From positions 522,464 through 586,463 of the forward strand of contig NZ_BNBR01000005.1 in assembly GCF_014656055.1 (NCBI RefSeq): DNA of 64,000 bases. Direction: 5' to 3'. Source of the DNA: Streptomyces griseosporeus (lineage in GTDB: Bacteria > Actinomycetota > Actinomycetes > Streptomycetales > Streptomycetaceae). Shown here one piece after another: positions 24,656 to 32,674 of the stretch. The translations under genes and the position numbers were made by a program. Under the pieces are notes generated by a model. It made no database searches and was not told the DNA's origin. It saw only the letters and a list, made by a program, of their open reading frames with translations. The number at the start of each line of letters is the position of its first letter. The first letter of the stretch is position 1.

Positions 24656-24691
24656 TTGACAGCAGGCTGTCATGGTGACAGCCTGCTGTCA
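24656..24691 (+). promoter_or_regulatory. Double-dyad operator over the DJ-1/MarR promoter
   Basis: TGACAGCAGGCTGTCA (24657-24672) and its exact reverse complement TGACAGCCTGCTGTCA (24676-24691) are separated by TGG. Each 16-mer is itself TGACAG-N4-CTGTCA. The -35 TTGACA (24656-24661) and a possible -10 CAGCCT (24679-24684, 17-base spacing) lie inside. The MarR protein encoded second in the operon is the natural ligand. Confidence 0.8.
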
Positions 24692-24719
24692 TATCACCCA
24701 TGAGGCACCGGGAGGCGTC

Positions 24720-25340
24720 ATGAACCACCAGACCGTGCAGCGCAAGCCCGTCCACCTCGCCGTCTACGACAGCCTCGCCGACTGGGAGACGGGCCACGCC
24801 ACCGCCCACCTCGCCCGCGCCGGGTACGAGATCCGCACGGTCGGCCCCACCCGCGAGCCGGTGACCAGCATCGGCGGCCTGCGCATCCAGCCCGACCTCG
24901 CCCTGGACGACGTACGGCCCGAGGACAGCTCCCTGCTGATCCTGCCGGGCGCCGACCTCTGGGACGCGGGCGACGGCCTCGCCCCCTTCGCCCGCGCGGC
25001 CCGGGCCTTCCTGGACGCGGGCACCCCGGTCGCCGCCATCTGCGGCGCCACCGCCGGCCTCGCCCGCGAGGGCCTGCTCGACGACCGCGCCCACACCAGC
25101 GCGGCCCCCTTCTACCTCGCGGCGACGGGCTACCAGGGCGCCGGGCACTACGTCGACGCCGACGCGGTGACCGACGGGCGGCTCGTCACCGCCGGCCCCA
25201 CCGAGCCCGTCGCCTTCGCCCGGGAGGTCTTCCGCCTCCTCGGGGTGTACGAGGGCGAGGTGCTGGACGCCTGGTACCGCCTCTTCCACGACTCCGACGC
25301 CGAGGCCTACTTCGTGCTCCAGAAGGCGGCCACGCGGTGA
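24720..25340 (+). CDS. DJ-1/PfpI family protein (glutamine amidotransferase-like)
   Basis: A 206-residue flavodoxin-like protein of the DJ-1/ThiJ/PfpI group. The nucleophile elbow is AAICGATAGLAR with the reactive Cys, and an acidic residue lies in the N-terminal helix (SLADWETG), as in YhbO- or YoaZ-type members. The family includes chaperone/glyoxalase-like stress proteins. The ATG at 24720 has gggaggcgtc just upstream; an ATG at 24672 lies inside the operator and is rejected. Expression is probably repressed by the MarR regulator whose GTG overlaps its stop. Confidence 0.88.
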   Translation: MNHQTVQRKPVHLAVYDSLADWETGHATAHLARAGYEIRTVGPTREPVTSIGGLRIQPDLALDDVRPEDSSLLILPGADLWDAGDGLAPFARAARAFLDAGTPVAAICGATAGLAREGLLDDRAHTSAAPFYLAATGYQGAGHYVDADAVTDGRLVTAGPTEPVAFAREVFRLLGVYEGEVLDAWYRLFHDSDAEAYFVLQKAATR

Positions 25341-25804
25341 GCCGGGAGCGCCAGGACCTCCTCAGCCGCGGCGCGCTCGGCGTCTTCCGGCTCAACGGCC
25401 AGTTCCTCGCCGTCGCCGAGGAACTGGCCCGGCCCGCCGGGATCACCGCCGCCCGGTGGCAGGTGCTGGGCGCCGTGCTGCGCGAGCCGCTGCCCGTGGC
25501 CGGCATCGCCCGCGCCATGGGCATCACCCGGCAGAGCGTGCAGCGCATCGCCGACCTGCTGGTCGACCGGGGGCTCGCCGAGTACCGGCCCAACCCCGCC
25601 CACCGCCGCGCCAAGCTCCTCACGCCCACCGAGGAGGGCCGGGCCGCGATCGCCCGGATCAATCCCGGGCACGCGGCCTTCGCCGACCGCCTCGCCGAGG
25701 CCGTCGGGGAGGCGGAACTGGCGCAGGCGGTCGAGGCACTGGAACGCCTGTCGAAGGCGCTGGACGGACTCGGACCCCCCGCCCCGCCTGTTACGGAACC
25801 GTAG
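25337..25804 (+). CDS. MarR-family transcriptional regulator
   Basis: A 155-residue MarR. Helix-turn-helix: LPVAGIARAMGITRQSVQRIADLLVDRGLAEY, shown here by its core, with the wing NPAHRRAKLLTPTEEGRAA. The GTG start at 25337 overlaps the DJ-1 stop (GTGA), so the two are co-translated. The symmetrical TGACAG-N4-CTGTCA sites upstream of the operon fit autoregulation by a MarR dimer pair. No Cys is seen in the DNA-binding domain, so oxidant sensing of the OhrR type is not supported. Confidence 0.88.
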   Translation: MSRERQDLLSRGALGVFRLNGQFLAVAEELARPAGITAARWQVLGAVLREPLPVAGIARAMGITRQSVQRIADLLVDRGLAEYRPNPAHRRAKLLTPTEEGRAAIARINPGHAAFADRLAEAVGEAELAQAVEALERLSKALDGLGPPAPPVTEP

Positions 25805-25838
25805 AGACGGCCCCGCCCGCCTGCCGTGATCCCCGCAC

Positions 25839-25844
25839 TATCCT
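25839..25844 (+). promoter_or_regulatory. -10 hexamer TATCCT of the Ser/Thr kinase gene
   Basis: TATCCT lies 39 bases before the ATG at 25884, which has gggggaggga upstream. Confidence 0.45.
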
Positions 25845-25883
25845 CGGGCTGTCGGAGGGGCGCAGGGGGAGGGACGGTCGGCC

Positions 25884-27701
25884 ATGGAACGACTGGGGCC
25901 GGGGGATCCACAACGCATCGGGACCTACCGCCTGCTGGCCCGGCTGGGCGCCGGAGGCATGGGCGAGGTGTTCCTGGCCCGGTCCGGCCGGGGCCGCACG
26001 GTCGCCGTGAAACTGGTCCGCGAGGAACTCGCCGCGCAGGAGGAGTTCCGGGCCCGTTTCCGCCAGGAGGTGCACGCCGCGCAGCGCGTCGGCGGCCACT
26101 GGACCGCTCCCGTGCTGGACGCCGACACCGAGGCCACCGTGCCCTGGGTGGCCACCGGGTACGTCGCCGGACCCAGCCTCCAGCAGGTCGTCGGCCACGA
26201 CCACGGGGCGCTGCCCGAGCGCTCGGTGCGCATCCTCGCGGCGGGCCTCGCCCACGCCCTGCAGGACATCCACGCCGCCGGGATCGTCCACCGCGACCTC
26301 AAGCCGTCCAACGTGCTCGTCACGATCGACGGGCCGCGCGTCATCGACTTCGGCATCGCCCGCGCCCTGGAGACGGTCACCGAGGCCGGCGGCCTCACCC
26401 GCACCGGCTCCCTCGTCGGCTCGCCCGGCTTCATGGCCCCCGAGCAGGTCCGCGGCGACCGCATCACCCCGGCCTGCGACGTCTTCTGCCTCGGTTCCGT
26501 CCTCGCCTACGCCGCCACCGGCCGGCTCCCCTTCGGCTCGGCCCACAGTGGTGTGCACGCCCTGATGTACCGCATCGCGCAGGAGGAGCCCGACCTGGAG
26601 GGCGTGCCCGAGGGCATCGCCGACCTGGTCCGCGACTGCCTGCGCAAGGACCCCGCCGCCCGCCCCACCCTCGACCGCGTCCTCGACCACACCGGCGCCG
26701 ACGACACCCTCACCGAGGGCCGCTCCCGCGACCCGTGGCTGCCGAGCGCACTGGTGGCCCAACTGGGGCGGCACGCGGTGCGGTTGCTGGACACGGAGGA
26801 CCCGGAGAGCGCGGAAGCAGGCGCCGGAGCCGCCGCGGGCGGTGGCTCACCCGAGCACGCGGCGGCGGCGGACGCCTCGCCGGGATACGCGGCCTCGGCG
26901 GCACCCGCCGCGCCCGTCGCAGCTCCGCCTTCTCCACCCGCCTACGCTTCCCAGGGCACCCCGCCGCCCCCGGGCAGACCCGGCCACGTCCCGACGGTGA
27001 TCGCGGGCCCGGGCATGCCCACACCACCCCCGGCGGCCCCCGCCCCACCGCACCGGCAGCACCCACAGCACCAACCGGCGTACGGCTACCCCCAGCCGTA
27101 CGCGACGGCGCCGTACCCGCCCGGCGACTACGGGCCGCCGCCCCGCCGCAGCGGCCGTACGACCGCGCTCCTCGTCCTGATCGCGCTGGTCGTGGCGCTG
27201 GCGGCGGGCGGCACGGTGTACGCGCTGCTGAACGGGGGCGACGACGACCCGACGCCGGCCCCGACGACGGCGCCGCCCACCCCCACCGGAACGGACTCGC
27301 CCCCGTCCCCCTCCCCGTCCACCGGTTCGGGTTCGCCGCAGGCAGGGGCGGTACCGGAGGCGTACGTCGGCACATGGGCGGCGACGATCGACAACGCGAG
27401 CGGCGAGAACACCCGCCTGCTCACCATCCGGCAGGGCGAGGTGGGCGACCCGGTCCTCACGCTCGTCGCCGACGGCCCGACCGACGCGGGCACCTACCAC
27501 TGCGTGTTCGAGGCGACCCTGGCCCAACAACCGTCGGCGGACGGCCCGTTGGAGATAGGCCCGTCGACGGTCACCACCGGCACCCCGCGCTCGTCCTGCT
27601 CCCCGGGCGCCCCCACCCGCATCACCCTGCTCCCGGACGGCACCCTGGAGCGGGTGAACACGAGCACCGACGAGAAGCTGACGTACACACGGCAGGGCTG
27701 A
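25884..27701 (+). CDS. PknB-type Ser/Thr protein kinase, single-pass membrane receptor
   Basis: A 605-residue Hanks-type kinase. The Gly loop LGAGGMGEVFLA is at 21-32, the catalytic Lys is K43 (VAVKLV), the catalytic loop HRDLKPSN is at 136-143 with D138, and DFG is at 155-157. Activation segment: TGSLVGSPGFMAPEQ. After the kinase (to about 270) comes a 150-residue Ala/Pro-rich linker, a TM helix near 425-447, a Thr/Pro-rich stalk and an extracytoplasmic domain with two Cys (YHCVFE, SSCSPGAP). It lacks PASTA repeats, so the ligand differs from that of PknB proper. Confidence 0.92.
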   Translation: MERLGPGDPQRIGTYRLLARLGAGGMGEVFLARSGRGRTVAVKLVREELAAQEEFRARFRQEVHAAQRVGGHWTAPVLDADTEATVPWVATGYVAGPSLQQVVGHDHGALPERSVRILAAGLAHALQDIHAAGIVHRDLKPSNVLVTIDGPRVIDFGIARALETVTEAGGLTRTGSLVGSPGFMAPEQVRGDRITPACDVFCLGSVLAYAATGRLPFGSAHSGVHALMYRIAQEEPDLEGVPEGIADLVRDCLRKDPAARPTLDRVLDHTGADDTLTEGRSRDPWLPSALVAQLGRHAVRLLDTEDPESAEAGAGAAAGGGSPEHAAAADASPGYAASAAPAAPVAAPPSPPAYASQGTPPPPGRPGHVPTVIAGPGMPTPPPAAPAPPHRQHPQHQPAYGYPQPYATAPYPPGDYGPPPRRSGRTTALLVLIALVVALAAGGTVYALLNGGDDDPTPAPTTAPPTPTGTDSPPSPSPSTGSGSPQAGAVPEAYVGTWAATIDNASGENTRLLTIRQGEVGDPVLTLVADGPTDAGTYHCVFEATLAQQPSADGPLEIGPSTVTTGTPRSSCSPGAPTRITLLPDGTLERVNTSTDEKLTYTRQG

Positions 27702-27729
27702 CGAGGCGGCGCCCCGGTGAGCCCGCACC

Positions 27730-27735
27730 TACGAT
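27730..27735 (+). promoter_or_regulatory. -10 hexamer TACGAT, likely leaderless
   Basis: TACGAT ends 6 bases (GACGCG) before the ATG at 27742, with no ribosome site. Confidence 0.5.
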
Positions 27736-27741
27736 GACGCG

Positions 27742-28443
27742 ATGAAGTTCCTGATGGTGCCGGGCGGTTGGCAGGGCGGATGGGTGTTTGACCAGGTCGC
27801 CGCCGAGCTGCGCCGGGCGGGGCACCGGGTCGAGGCGGTGACCCTGGCGGGGCTGGAGCCGGACGGCCCGGCCGACGCGGACCGTCCGCCGAACCTCGAC
27901 GACCACATCGCCCAGGTGGCCGGGATCATCGACGGTGGCGACGGGGAGCCCGTCGCGCTGTGCGGGCACAGCTACGCCGGGATGGTGATCGCCGGGGTCG
28001 CGGACCGGCTCGGCGACCGGATCGGCGAGCGTCTCGCGCAGCTCGTCTTCATCGACGCCTACGTCCCGGACGACGGGGACTCCTGCTGGTCCCTGACCAG
28101 CGACACCTTCCGGGAGCTGTTCGTCGCCGGGGCCCGCGCCGACGGGCGATGGGTCGCGGTTCCCGAAGGGCTCGACCCGCGCGCGCGACCGCACCCCCTG
28201 GCGAGCTTCGTCCAGTCGGTCAGGCTGTCGGGCAGGCTGTCGGGCAGGCCGTGGCGCGGGCCCGGCCGTACGTACATCAGCGGTGGCGCGTGGCCGGGTA
28301 GCCCCTTCGTGACCCTGACCGAACGGCTGCGCGCCGATCCGGGCTGGCGGGTGCACGAGATCCCCGTCGGGCACAACATCGCCCGCCGCGACCCGCACCG
28401 CCTCGCCGCCGTCCTCGGCGCACCGGCCCCCGACGCGGCCTGA
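27742..28443 (+). CDS. Alpha/beta-fold hydrolase
   Basis: A 233-residue soluble hydrolase. The oxyanion region is LMVPGGWQGGWVF, the nucleophile elbow is LCGHSYAGMV with the catalytic Ser, an acidic residue lies in FIDAYVPDDGDS, and the catalytic His is in IPVGHNIARRDP. The pattern is of salicylate-esterase/MenH-like small hydrolases. A short tandem duplication (RLSGRLSGRP) lies before the last third, from an 11-12-base repeat near 28220-28250. It is convergent with the SLATT-like gene, 3 bases apart. The substrate is unknown. Confidence 0.85.
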   Translation: MKFLMVPGGWQGGWVFDQVAAELRRAGHRVEAVTLAGLEPDGPADADRPPNLDDHIAQVAGIIDGGDGEPVALCGHSYAGMVIAGVADRLGDRIGERLAQLVFIDAYVPDDGDSCWSLTSDTFRELFVAGARADGRWVAVPEGLDPRARPHPLASFVQSVRLSGRLSGRPWRGPGRTYISGGAWPGSPFVTLTERLRADPGWRVHEIPVGHNIARRDPHRLAAVLGAPAPDAA

Positions 28444-28446
28444 GGC

Positions 28447-29202
28447 TCACCTCGGCTCGGGCGGCCGCTGCCGGGGCATGTTCGGCCGCGCGCTCCCGGG
28501 CGGCACCGAGAAGCGGCCCCCCAGCCCCCCGACGTCCGCGCCCCGCCCCACCGCTCCGGAGGCCACCGCCGACTGGATCCCCATCGGCGCGGAACCGGTG
28601 CGGAACTCCACCATCCAGTCCGCCGTCTCCGTCCGCACCAGCTCCGTCACGTCCTCGGAGAACCGCCGCAGCACCCCCAGGCACCGCTCGGCCGCCTCGC
28701 TCGCCGTGCCCTCCGCCGGCCCGAGCACCTCCCGCACACTCTCCGACGCCCAGTCGAACTGGAGCACCTGGAGCCTGCGCTGCACCGCCTGGGCCGTGGC
28801 GACATCCCTTATCCACCCGGACGTCACCCCGAAGAACCGGTCCACCCCCACACACGCCACCGCGAGCAGCAGCGCCAGATACCCCCAGGGCGCCACCCCG
28901 CCGACCACCCCGGTCAGATCCAGCAGCGGCAGCGCCGCCCCCGACACCGCGCCCACGGCCGCACCCGCCCGCAGCACCCGGGCCCCGCGCCGCTTCCACA
29001 CCCGGTCGGCCAGATACCAGGCCGCCGTCTCCAGTGCCCCGCGCTCCACCCACCGGTACAGCTCGTCGAGCCGGACGGCGGGCTCGCCCCAGTCCCCGAG
29101 CGGAAAGGCCCGCCCGGTCAGATCGCCCGGCCGCAGCCCCGCCCCGCCCTCTCCCCGCCCGTCCTGAGGCGGACCCTCGGGCTGCATCTCCGGCTGACCC
29201 AC
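28447..29202 (-). CDS. Two-helix membrane protein, SLATT-like
   Basis: A 251-residue protein with a polar N-terminus, an amphipathic region (LDELYRWVERGALETAAWYLADRVWKRR, shown in part), then two adjacent TM helices (VGAVSGAALPLLDLTGVV and WGYLALLLAVACVGVDRFF), then a coiled helical segment (VQRRLQVLQFDWASE) and a Gly/Pro-rich tail. This 2TM-plus-helix layout matches the SLATT effector family, usually linked to nucleotide-sensing conflict systems. I see no adjacent SMODS/SLOG or nucleotidyltransferase partner. The GTG at 29202 follows agggag. The assignment is by architecture only. Confidence 0.6.
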   Translation of the reverse strand: MGQPEMQPEGPPQDGRGEGGAGLRPGDLTGRAFPLGDWGEPAVRLDELYRWVERGALETAAWYLADRVWKRRGARVLRAGAAVGAVSGAALPLLDLTGVVGGVAPWGYLALLLAVACVGVDRFFGVTSGWIRDVATAQAVQRRLQVLQFDWASESVREVLGPAEGTASEAAERCLGVLRRFSEDVTELVRTETADWMVEFRTGSAPMGIQSAVASGAVGRGADVGGLGGRFSVPPGSARPNMPRQRPPEPR

Positions 29203-29425
29203 CCGGCACTCCCTATTGACGAACGGTCACAGTGCGTGACGCCTGACGTGACACCTGATCCTGACGTGAGCTGTGCGTGCTGTGTGCCGACCCTTCCTAC
29301 CGCCCAATGGGTGGCGATGAGGACGGTTTCCTCACTTTTCCGCCCGGAAGGAGGGCTTGATCAGGTATAGACCGCACGACCGGCTCACTCGAAAGAGTGC
29401 TGCGGCGACCCCGGGTCGGACCACG

Positions 29426-29431
29426 TAGGCT
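29426..29431 (+). promoter_or_regulatory. Possible -10 hexamer TAGGCT of the ybaB-recR operon
   Basis: TAGGCT lies 55 bases before the ybaB start. The 284-base divergent region also holds repeated tgacg motifs around 29217-29270 on the SLATT side, with nothing I can assign. Confidence 0.3.
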
Positions 29432-29486
29432 CGTACAAGGCGGAAAACAATCAGGAATGAACAACAGCCAGGACAGGAGCTGATCC

Positions 29487-29828
29487 GTGATCCCCGGTGG
29501 TGGCCAGCCCAACATGCAGCAGTTGCTCCAGCAGGCCCAGAAGATGCAGCAGGACGTGCAGCGGGCCCAGGAGGAACTGGCGAACACGGAGGTCGAGGGC
29601 CAGGCGGGCGGCGGTCTGGTGAAGGCCACGGTCACGGGCGCGGGCGAGCTGCGCGCGCTGAGGATCGACCCGAAGGCGGTGGACCCGGAGGACACCGAGA
29701 CCCTCGCCGACCTGGTCGTCGCGGCGGTCCAGGCGGCCAACGAGAACGCGCAGGACCTCCAGCAGCAGAAGCTCGGCCCGCTCGCGCAGGGCCTCGGCGG
29801 CGGCGGCATCCCCGGCCTGCCGTTCTGA
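29487..29828 (+). CDS. YbaB/EbfC family nucleoid-associated protein
   Basis: A 113-residue DNA-binding protein. The N-terminal helix is rich in Gln (MQQLLQQAQKMQQDVQRAQEEL, shown in part), followed by the family core VKATVTGAGELRALRIDPKAV and a C-terminal helix with AAVQAANENAQDLQQQKLG. The GTG at 29487 follows caggagctgatcc. Members bind DNA as dimers. The gene directly precedes recR (73 bases), the classic ybaB-recR arrangement. Confidence 0.93.
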   Translation: MIPGGGQPNMQQLLQQAQKMQQDVQRAQEELANTEVEGQAGGGLVKATVTGAGELRALRIDPKAVDPEDTETLADLVVAAVQAANENAQDLQQQKLGPLAQGLGGGGIPGLPF

Positions 29829-29901
29829 CACCCGCCTTTCGAAGACGGCCGCGCGGCATCTACCGTACGTAGAGAAGTAATCGAGGAAGGACGGCAGTCC
29901 G

Positions 29902-30501
29902 TTGTACGAAGGCGTGGTCCAGGACCTCATCGACGAGCTGGGGCGGCTCCCCGGCGTCGGTCCCAAGAGCGCGCAGCGGATCGCCTTCCACATCCTCCAG
30001 GCGGAGCCGACGGATGTACGGCGGCTCGCCCAGGCCCTGCTCGAAGTGAAGGCGAAGGTCCGCTTCTGCGCGGTCTGCGGCAACGTGGCGCAGGAGGAGC
30101 AGTGCGCCATCTGCCGGGACAGCCGGCGTGACCCCTCCGTCATCTGTGTCGTCGAGGAGCCGAAGGACGTCGTCGCGATCGAGCGCACCCGGGAGTTCCG
30201 GGGCCGCTACCACGTCCTCGGCGGAGCGATCAGCCCGATCGAGGGCGTCGGACCCGACGACCTGCGTATACGAGAACTTCTCGCGCGGTTGGCCGACGGT
30301 ACGGTCACGGAGCTGATCCTGGCGACGGACCCCAACCTGGAAGGCGAGGCCACGGCCACGTACCTCGCCCGCATGATCAAGCCCATGGGCCTGAAGGTCA
30401 CCCGCCTGGCCAGCGGCCTCCCGGTGGGTGGCGACCTGGAATACGCGGACGAGGTCACTCTCGGCCGCGCCTTCGAGGGGAGACGACTCCTAGATGTCTG
30501 A
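29902..30501 (+). CDS. recR: Recombination mediator RecR
   Basis: The 199-residue RecR works with RecO and RecF to load RecA at gaps. It has an N-terminal helix-hairpin-helix (LGRLPGVGPKSAQRIAFH), a zinc finger with C56, C59, C68 and C71 (CAVCGNVAQEEQCAIC), the Toprim domain (VVEEPKDVVAIE, GATDPN-like LATDPNLEGEATA) and the C-terminal VTRLASGLPVGGDLEYADEVTLG, partly shown. The start is TTG at 29902, with gaggaagga upstream. Length and motifs are canonical. Confidence 0.97.
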   Translation: MYEGVVQDLIDELGRLPGVGPKSAQRIAFHILQAEPTDVRRLAQALLEVKAKVRFCAVCGNVAQEEQCAICRDSRRDPSVICVVEEPKDVVAIERTREFRGRYHVLGGAISPIEGVGPDDLRIRELLARLADGTVTELILATDPNLEGEATATYLARMIKPMGLKVTRLASGLPVGGDLEYADEVTLGRAFEGRRLLDV

Positions 30502-31156
30502 CGCCACGCGGCACGCCGCCGAGCACAACCCGGACGACTTCGCGGTCCAGATCGCGGACCAGGTCGAGAGCTTCCTGGTGGCCGTCACCGAGGTCGCGAA
30601 GGGCGACGAACCGGCCTCGGCCGTCCCCTTCCTCCTCCTGGAGGTCTCCCAGCTCCTCCTGGCCGGCGGCAGGCTGGGCGCGCACGAGGACATCGTCCCC
30701 GACGAGCGCTACGAGCCCGACCCGGGCCCGGAGCCGGACGTGGACGAACTCCGCGAGAACCTGGCCCGCCTGCTGGAGCCGATCGACGTCTACTCCGAGG
30801 TCTTCGACCCCTACGAGCCCCGCAAGGCCCCGGTCCCGGCCCGGATCTCCGACGACCTGGCCGACGTCATCACCGACCTGCGCCACGGCATGGCCCACTA
30901 CCGGGCCGGCCGCACGTCGGAGGCCCTGTGGTGGTGGCAGTTCTCGTACTTCTCCAACTGGGGCTCGACGGCGTCCGCGGTCCTGCGCGCCCTCCAGTCC
31001 GTCCTCATCCACGTCCGCCTGAACCAGCCCCTGGAGGAGCTGAACGGCCTGGACACGGACCAGGCGGACCTGGGCGACGACACGCTGGAGTTCGAGGCGG
31101 GCCAGGTCATGGCAGAGGAGATCGCGGGACCGCTGGGCCTGGGCGAGGCGAAGTAG
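30494..31156 (+). CDS. DUF5063 domain protein
   Basis: A 220-residue soluble acidic helical protein, with an aromatic core (EALWWWQFSYFSNWGSTAS) and a repeated Asp/Glu-rich pattern. It matches the DUF5063 family that follows recR in streptomycetes. It overlaps the recR stop by 8 bases, so it is translated with it and may serve DNA repair or nucleoid function (inference from context). No catalytic motif is visible. Confidence 0.8.
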   Translation: MSDATRHAAEHNPDDFAVQIADQVESFLVAVTEVAKGDEPASAVPFLLLEVSQLLLAGGRLGAHEDIVPDERYEPDPGPEPDVDELRENLARLLEPIDVYSEVFDPYEPRKAPVPARISDDLADVITDLRHGMAHYRAGRTSEALWWWQFSYFSNWGSTASAVLRALQSVLIHVRLNQPLEELNGLDTDQADLGDDTLEFEAGQVMAEEIAGPLGLGEAK

Positions 31157-31178
31157 CCCCCCCGGGGCCCCACGGCAA

Positions 31179-31574
31179 CTAGGCGGCCAAGGTGGCCAGC
31201 AGCGCCCCCGCGTCCACGTACGGTGCCGTCGTCGTCGGTTCGCTGTACCAGCGCAGGGGCCAGGTGTTGCCGTCCAGCGCCGGGATGCCGACGTACGTGA
31301 CCATGCGCTCGCCCTGCCCGCCCAGCCGCTGCACGCCCAGCGGCCAGTCGTAGGCGTGGACGACCCCCGGCGCGAGCAGGAAATACACCCACCGGCTCCA
31401 GCTCGCCTCGCACACGATCGGCCCCGCGTCCCCGTCCGTCCGCTCGATCAGCCAGTCGGCCACGGTCTCCCCGAGGAGGCCCTCGATCCGTACGGCGTCG
31501 AAGTGGACGCCGACCAGGCGCAGTCGGTGGCCGGCCGCCGGAACCCACTCCGGTCGGTGCATTGCTCTCGTCAT
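31179..31574 (-). CDS. Hypothetical protein beside the XRE/DUF397 pair
   Basis: Not recognised. 131 residues, aromatic-rich, beta-leaning (LVGVHFDAVRIEG, VTYVGIPALDGNTWPLRWYSE), no signal peptide. Starts at 31580 (GTG), 31574 (ATG) and 31562 (ATG) are all possible; none has a strong ribosome site. It is divergent from the XRE gene with only 84 bases between, so the two may share a promoter region. Confidence 0.5.
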   Translation of the reverse strand: MTRAMHRPEWVPAAGHRLRLVGVHFDAVRIEGLLGETVADWLIERTDGDAGPIVCEASWSRWVYFLLAPGVVHAYDWPLGVQRLGGQGERMVTYVGIPALDGNTWPLRWYSEPTTTAPYVDAGALLATLAA

Positions 31575-31658
31575 GGTCACACCGTGCCGCCCACCGAGCT
31601 ACGCTCAGTAGTGACCCAGGTGATACACGGCGCGGTGTACCGGCCGGAGGTGCGTTCC

Positions 31659-32456
31659 GTGACTCAGTCGCCCCCTATGTGGCGCTTCAGCGGCAACCAG
31701 TTGAAGCGCTGGCGCACCAAGGCCAACGTCAGCCGCGAGCAACTGGCCGCCGCCGCCAACTACTCGCCGGACACCATCAAGGCCATGGAGCAGGGCGTAC
31801 GCATGCCGACGCCCCGAGTCCTGGACGTGGCCGACGAGTTGTGCCGGGCGGAGGGTCTGCTGAGCGCCGCGAAGGAGTACCTCAGCAGGGAGAAGTTCCC
31901 GCCCAGGGCGCAGGAGTTCATGGAGCGGGAGAAGGAGGCCGTCGGTCACTGGTCGTACGAAGTCGCCCTGGTGCCGGGGCTGTTGCAGACAAGGGCGTAC
32001 GCCCGCTCCCTGATCGAGAACCGCTACCCGCCTCTGGACGACGAGACGGTCGAGCAGCGGATCGAGGCCCGTATCGAGCGGCAGGCCATCCTCACCGACC
32101 GGAAGCCGCCCGTGGCCCTGAGCTTCATTCTCTACGAGGCGGTGCTCCGCAGTCCGTTCGTGGACGATCAGCAGTTGGAGCACCTGCTGGAGGCCGGTGG
32201 TCTGCGGAACGTCGAGTTGCAGGTGCTGCCGTTCGACCGGGCCACCTCCCCGGCGCTCTTGGGTGCCATGGTGCTTCTGGAGACACGCGACCACGAGAGG
32301 CTGGCCTTCGCGGAAGGGCCGTTCGCCAGCGAACTGTCGGCCGATCCGGAGGTTGTCAGCCGGGTGGCGGGGCGGCTTAGCATGATCCGCGCGCAGGCTC
32401 TCAGCCCCGACGAGTCGGCCCGTTTCATCGAGCGGATGGTGGATCGCGATGACTGA
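31659..32456 (+). CDS. XRE-type regulator, Scr1 family (DUF5753)
   Basis: A 265-residue protein. The N-terminal HTH_XRE reads LKRWRTKANVSREQLAAAANYSPDTIKAMEQG, shown in part, and the C-terminal DUF5753-like domain begins at HWSYEVALVPGLLQTRAYARSL, also partly shown. GTG at 31659 follows ggagg at 31646-31650. This family is typically paired with a small DUF397 protein and can behave as an antitoxin or developmental regulator (BldB/WhiJ-type systems). Here the DUF397 gene overlaps its stop by 8 bases. Confidence 0.88.
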   Translation: MTQSPPMWRFSGNQLKRWRTKANVSREQLAAAANYSPDTIKAMEQGVRMPTPRVLDVADELCRAEGLLSAAKEYLSREKFPPRAQEFMEREKEAVGHWSYEVALVPGLLQTRAYARSLIENRYPPLDDETVEQRIEARIERQAILTDRKPPVALSFILYEAVLRSPFVDDQQLEHLLEAGGLRNVELQVLPFDRATSPALLGAMVLLETRDHERLAFAEGPFASELSADPEVVSRVAGRLSMIRAQALSPDESARFIERMVDRDD

Positions 32457-32637
32457 CCAGCTGACGTGGTTCAAGTCGAGCTACAGCGACGATGAAGGCG
32501 GCAACTGCGTCGAAGTGGCCCCCACCCCCACCACCCTCCACATCCGCGACTCCAAGACGGCCCCCGCCGGCCCCCACCTCCACGTCACCGCGCCCGCCTG
32601 GTCGGCCTTCATCGCCGCACTTCAGCCCGAGGCTTGA
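32449..32637 (+). CDS. DUF397 small protein
   Basis: A 62-residue DUF397 protein: LTWFKSSYSDDEGGNCVEVA, then IRDSKTA and WSAFIAALQ. It is the standard partner of Scr1/WhiJ-type XRE regulators in streptomycetes and probably modulates the regulator. It overlaps the XRE stop by 8 bases. Complete and typical. Confidence 0.92.
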   Translation: MTDQLTWFKSSYSDDEGGNCVEVAPTPTTLHIRDSKTAPAGPHLHVTAPAWSAFIAALQPEA

Positions 32638-32674
32638 GCCCGGGGGGTTCGAGCCCTTCCCTATGGCGCAGTGG

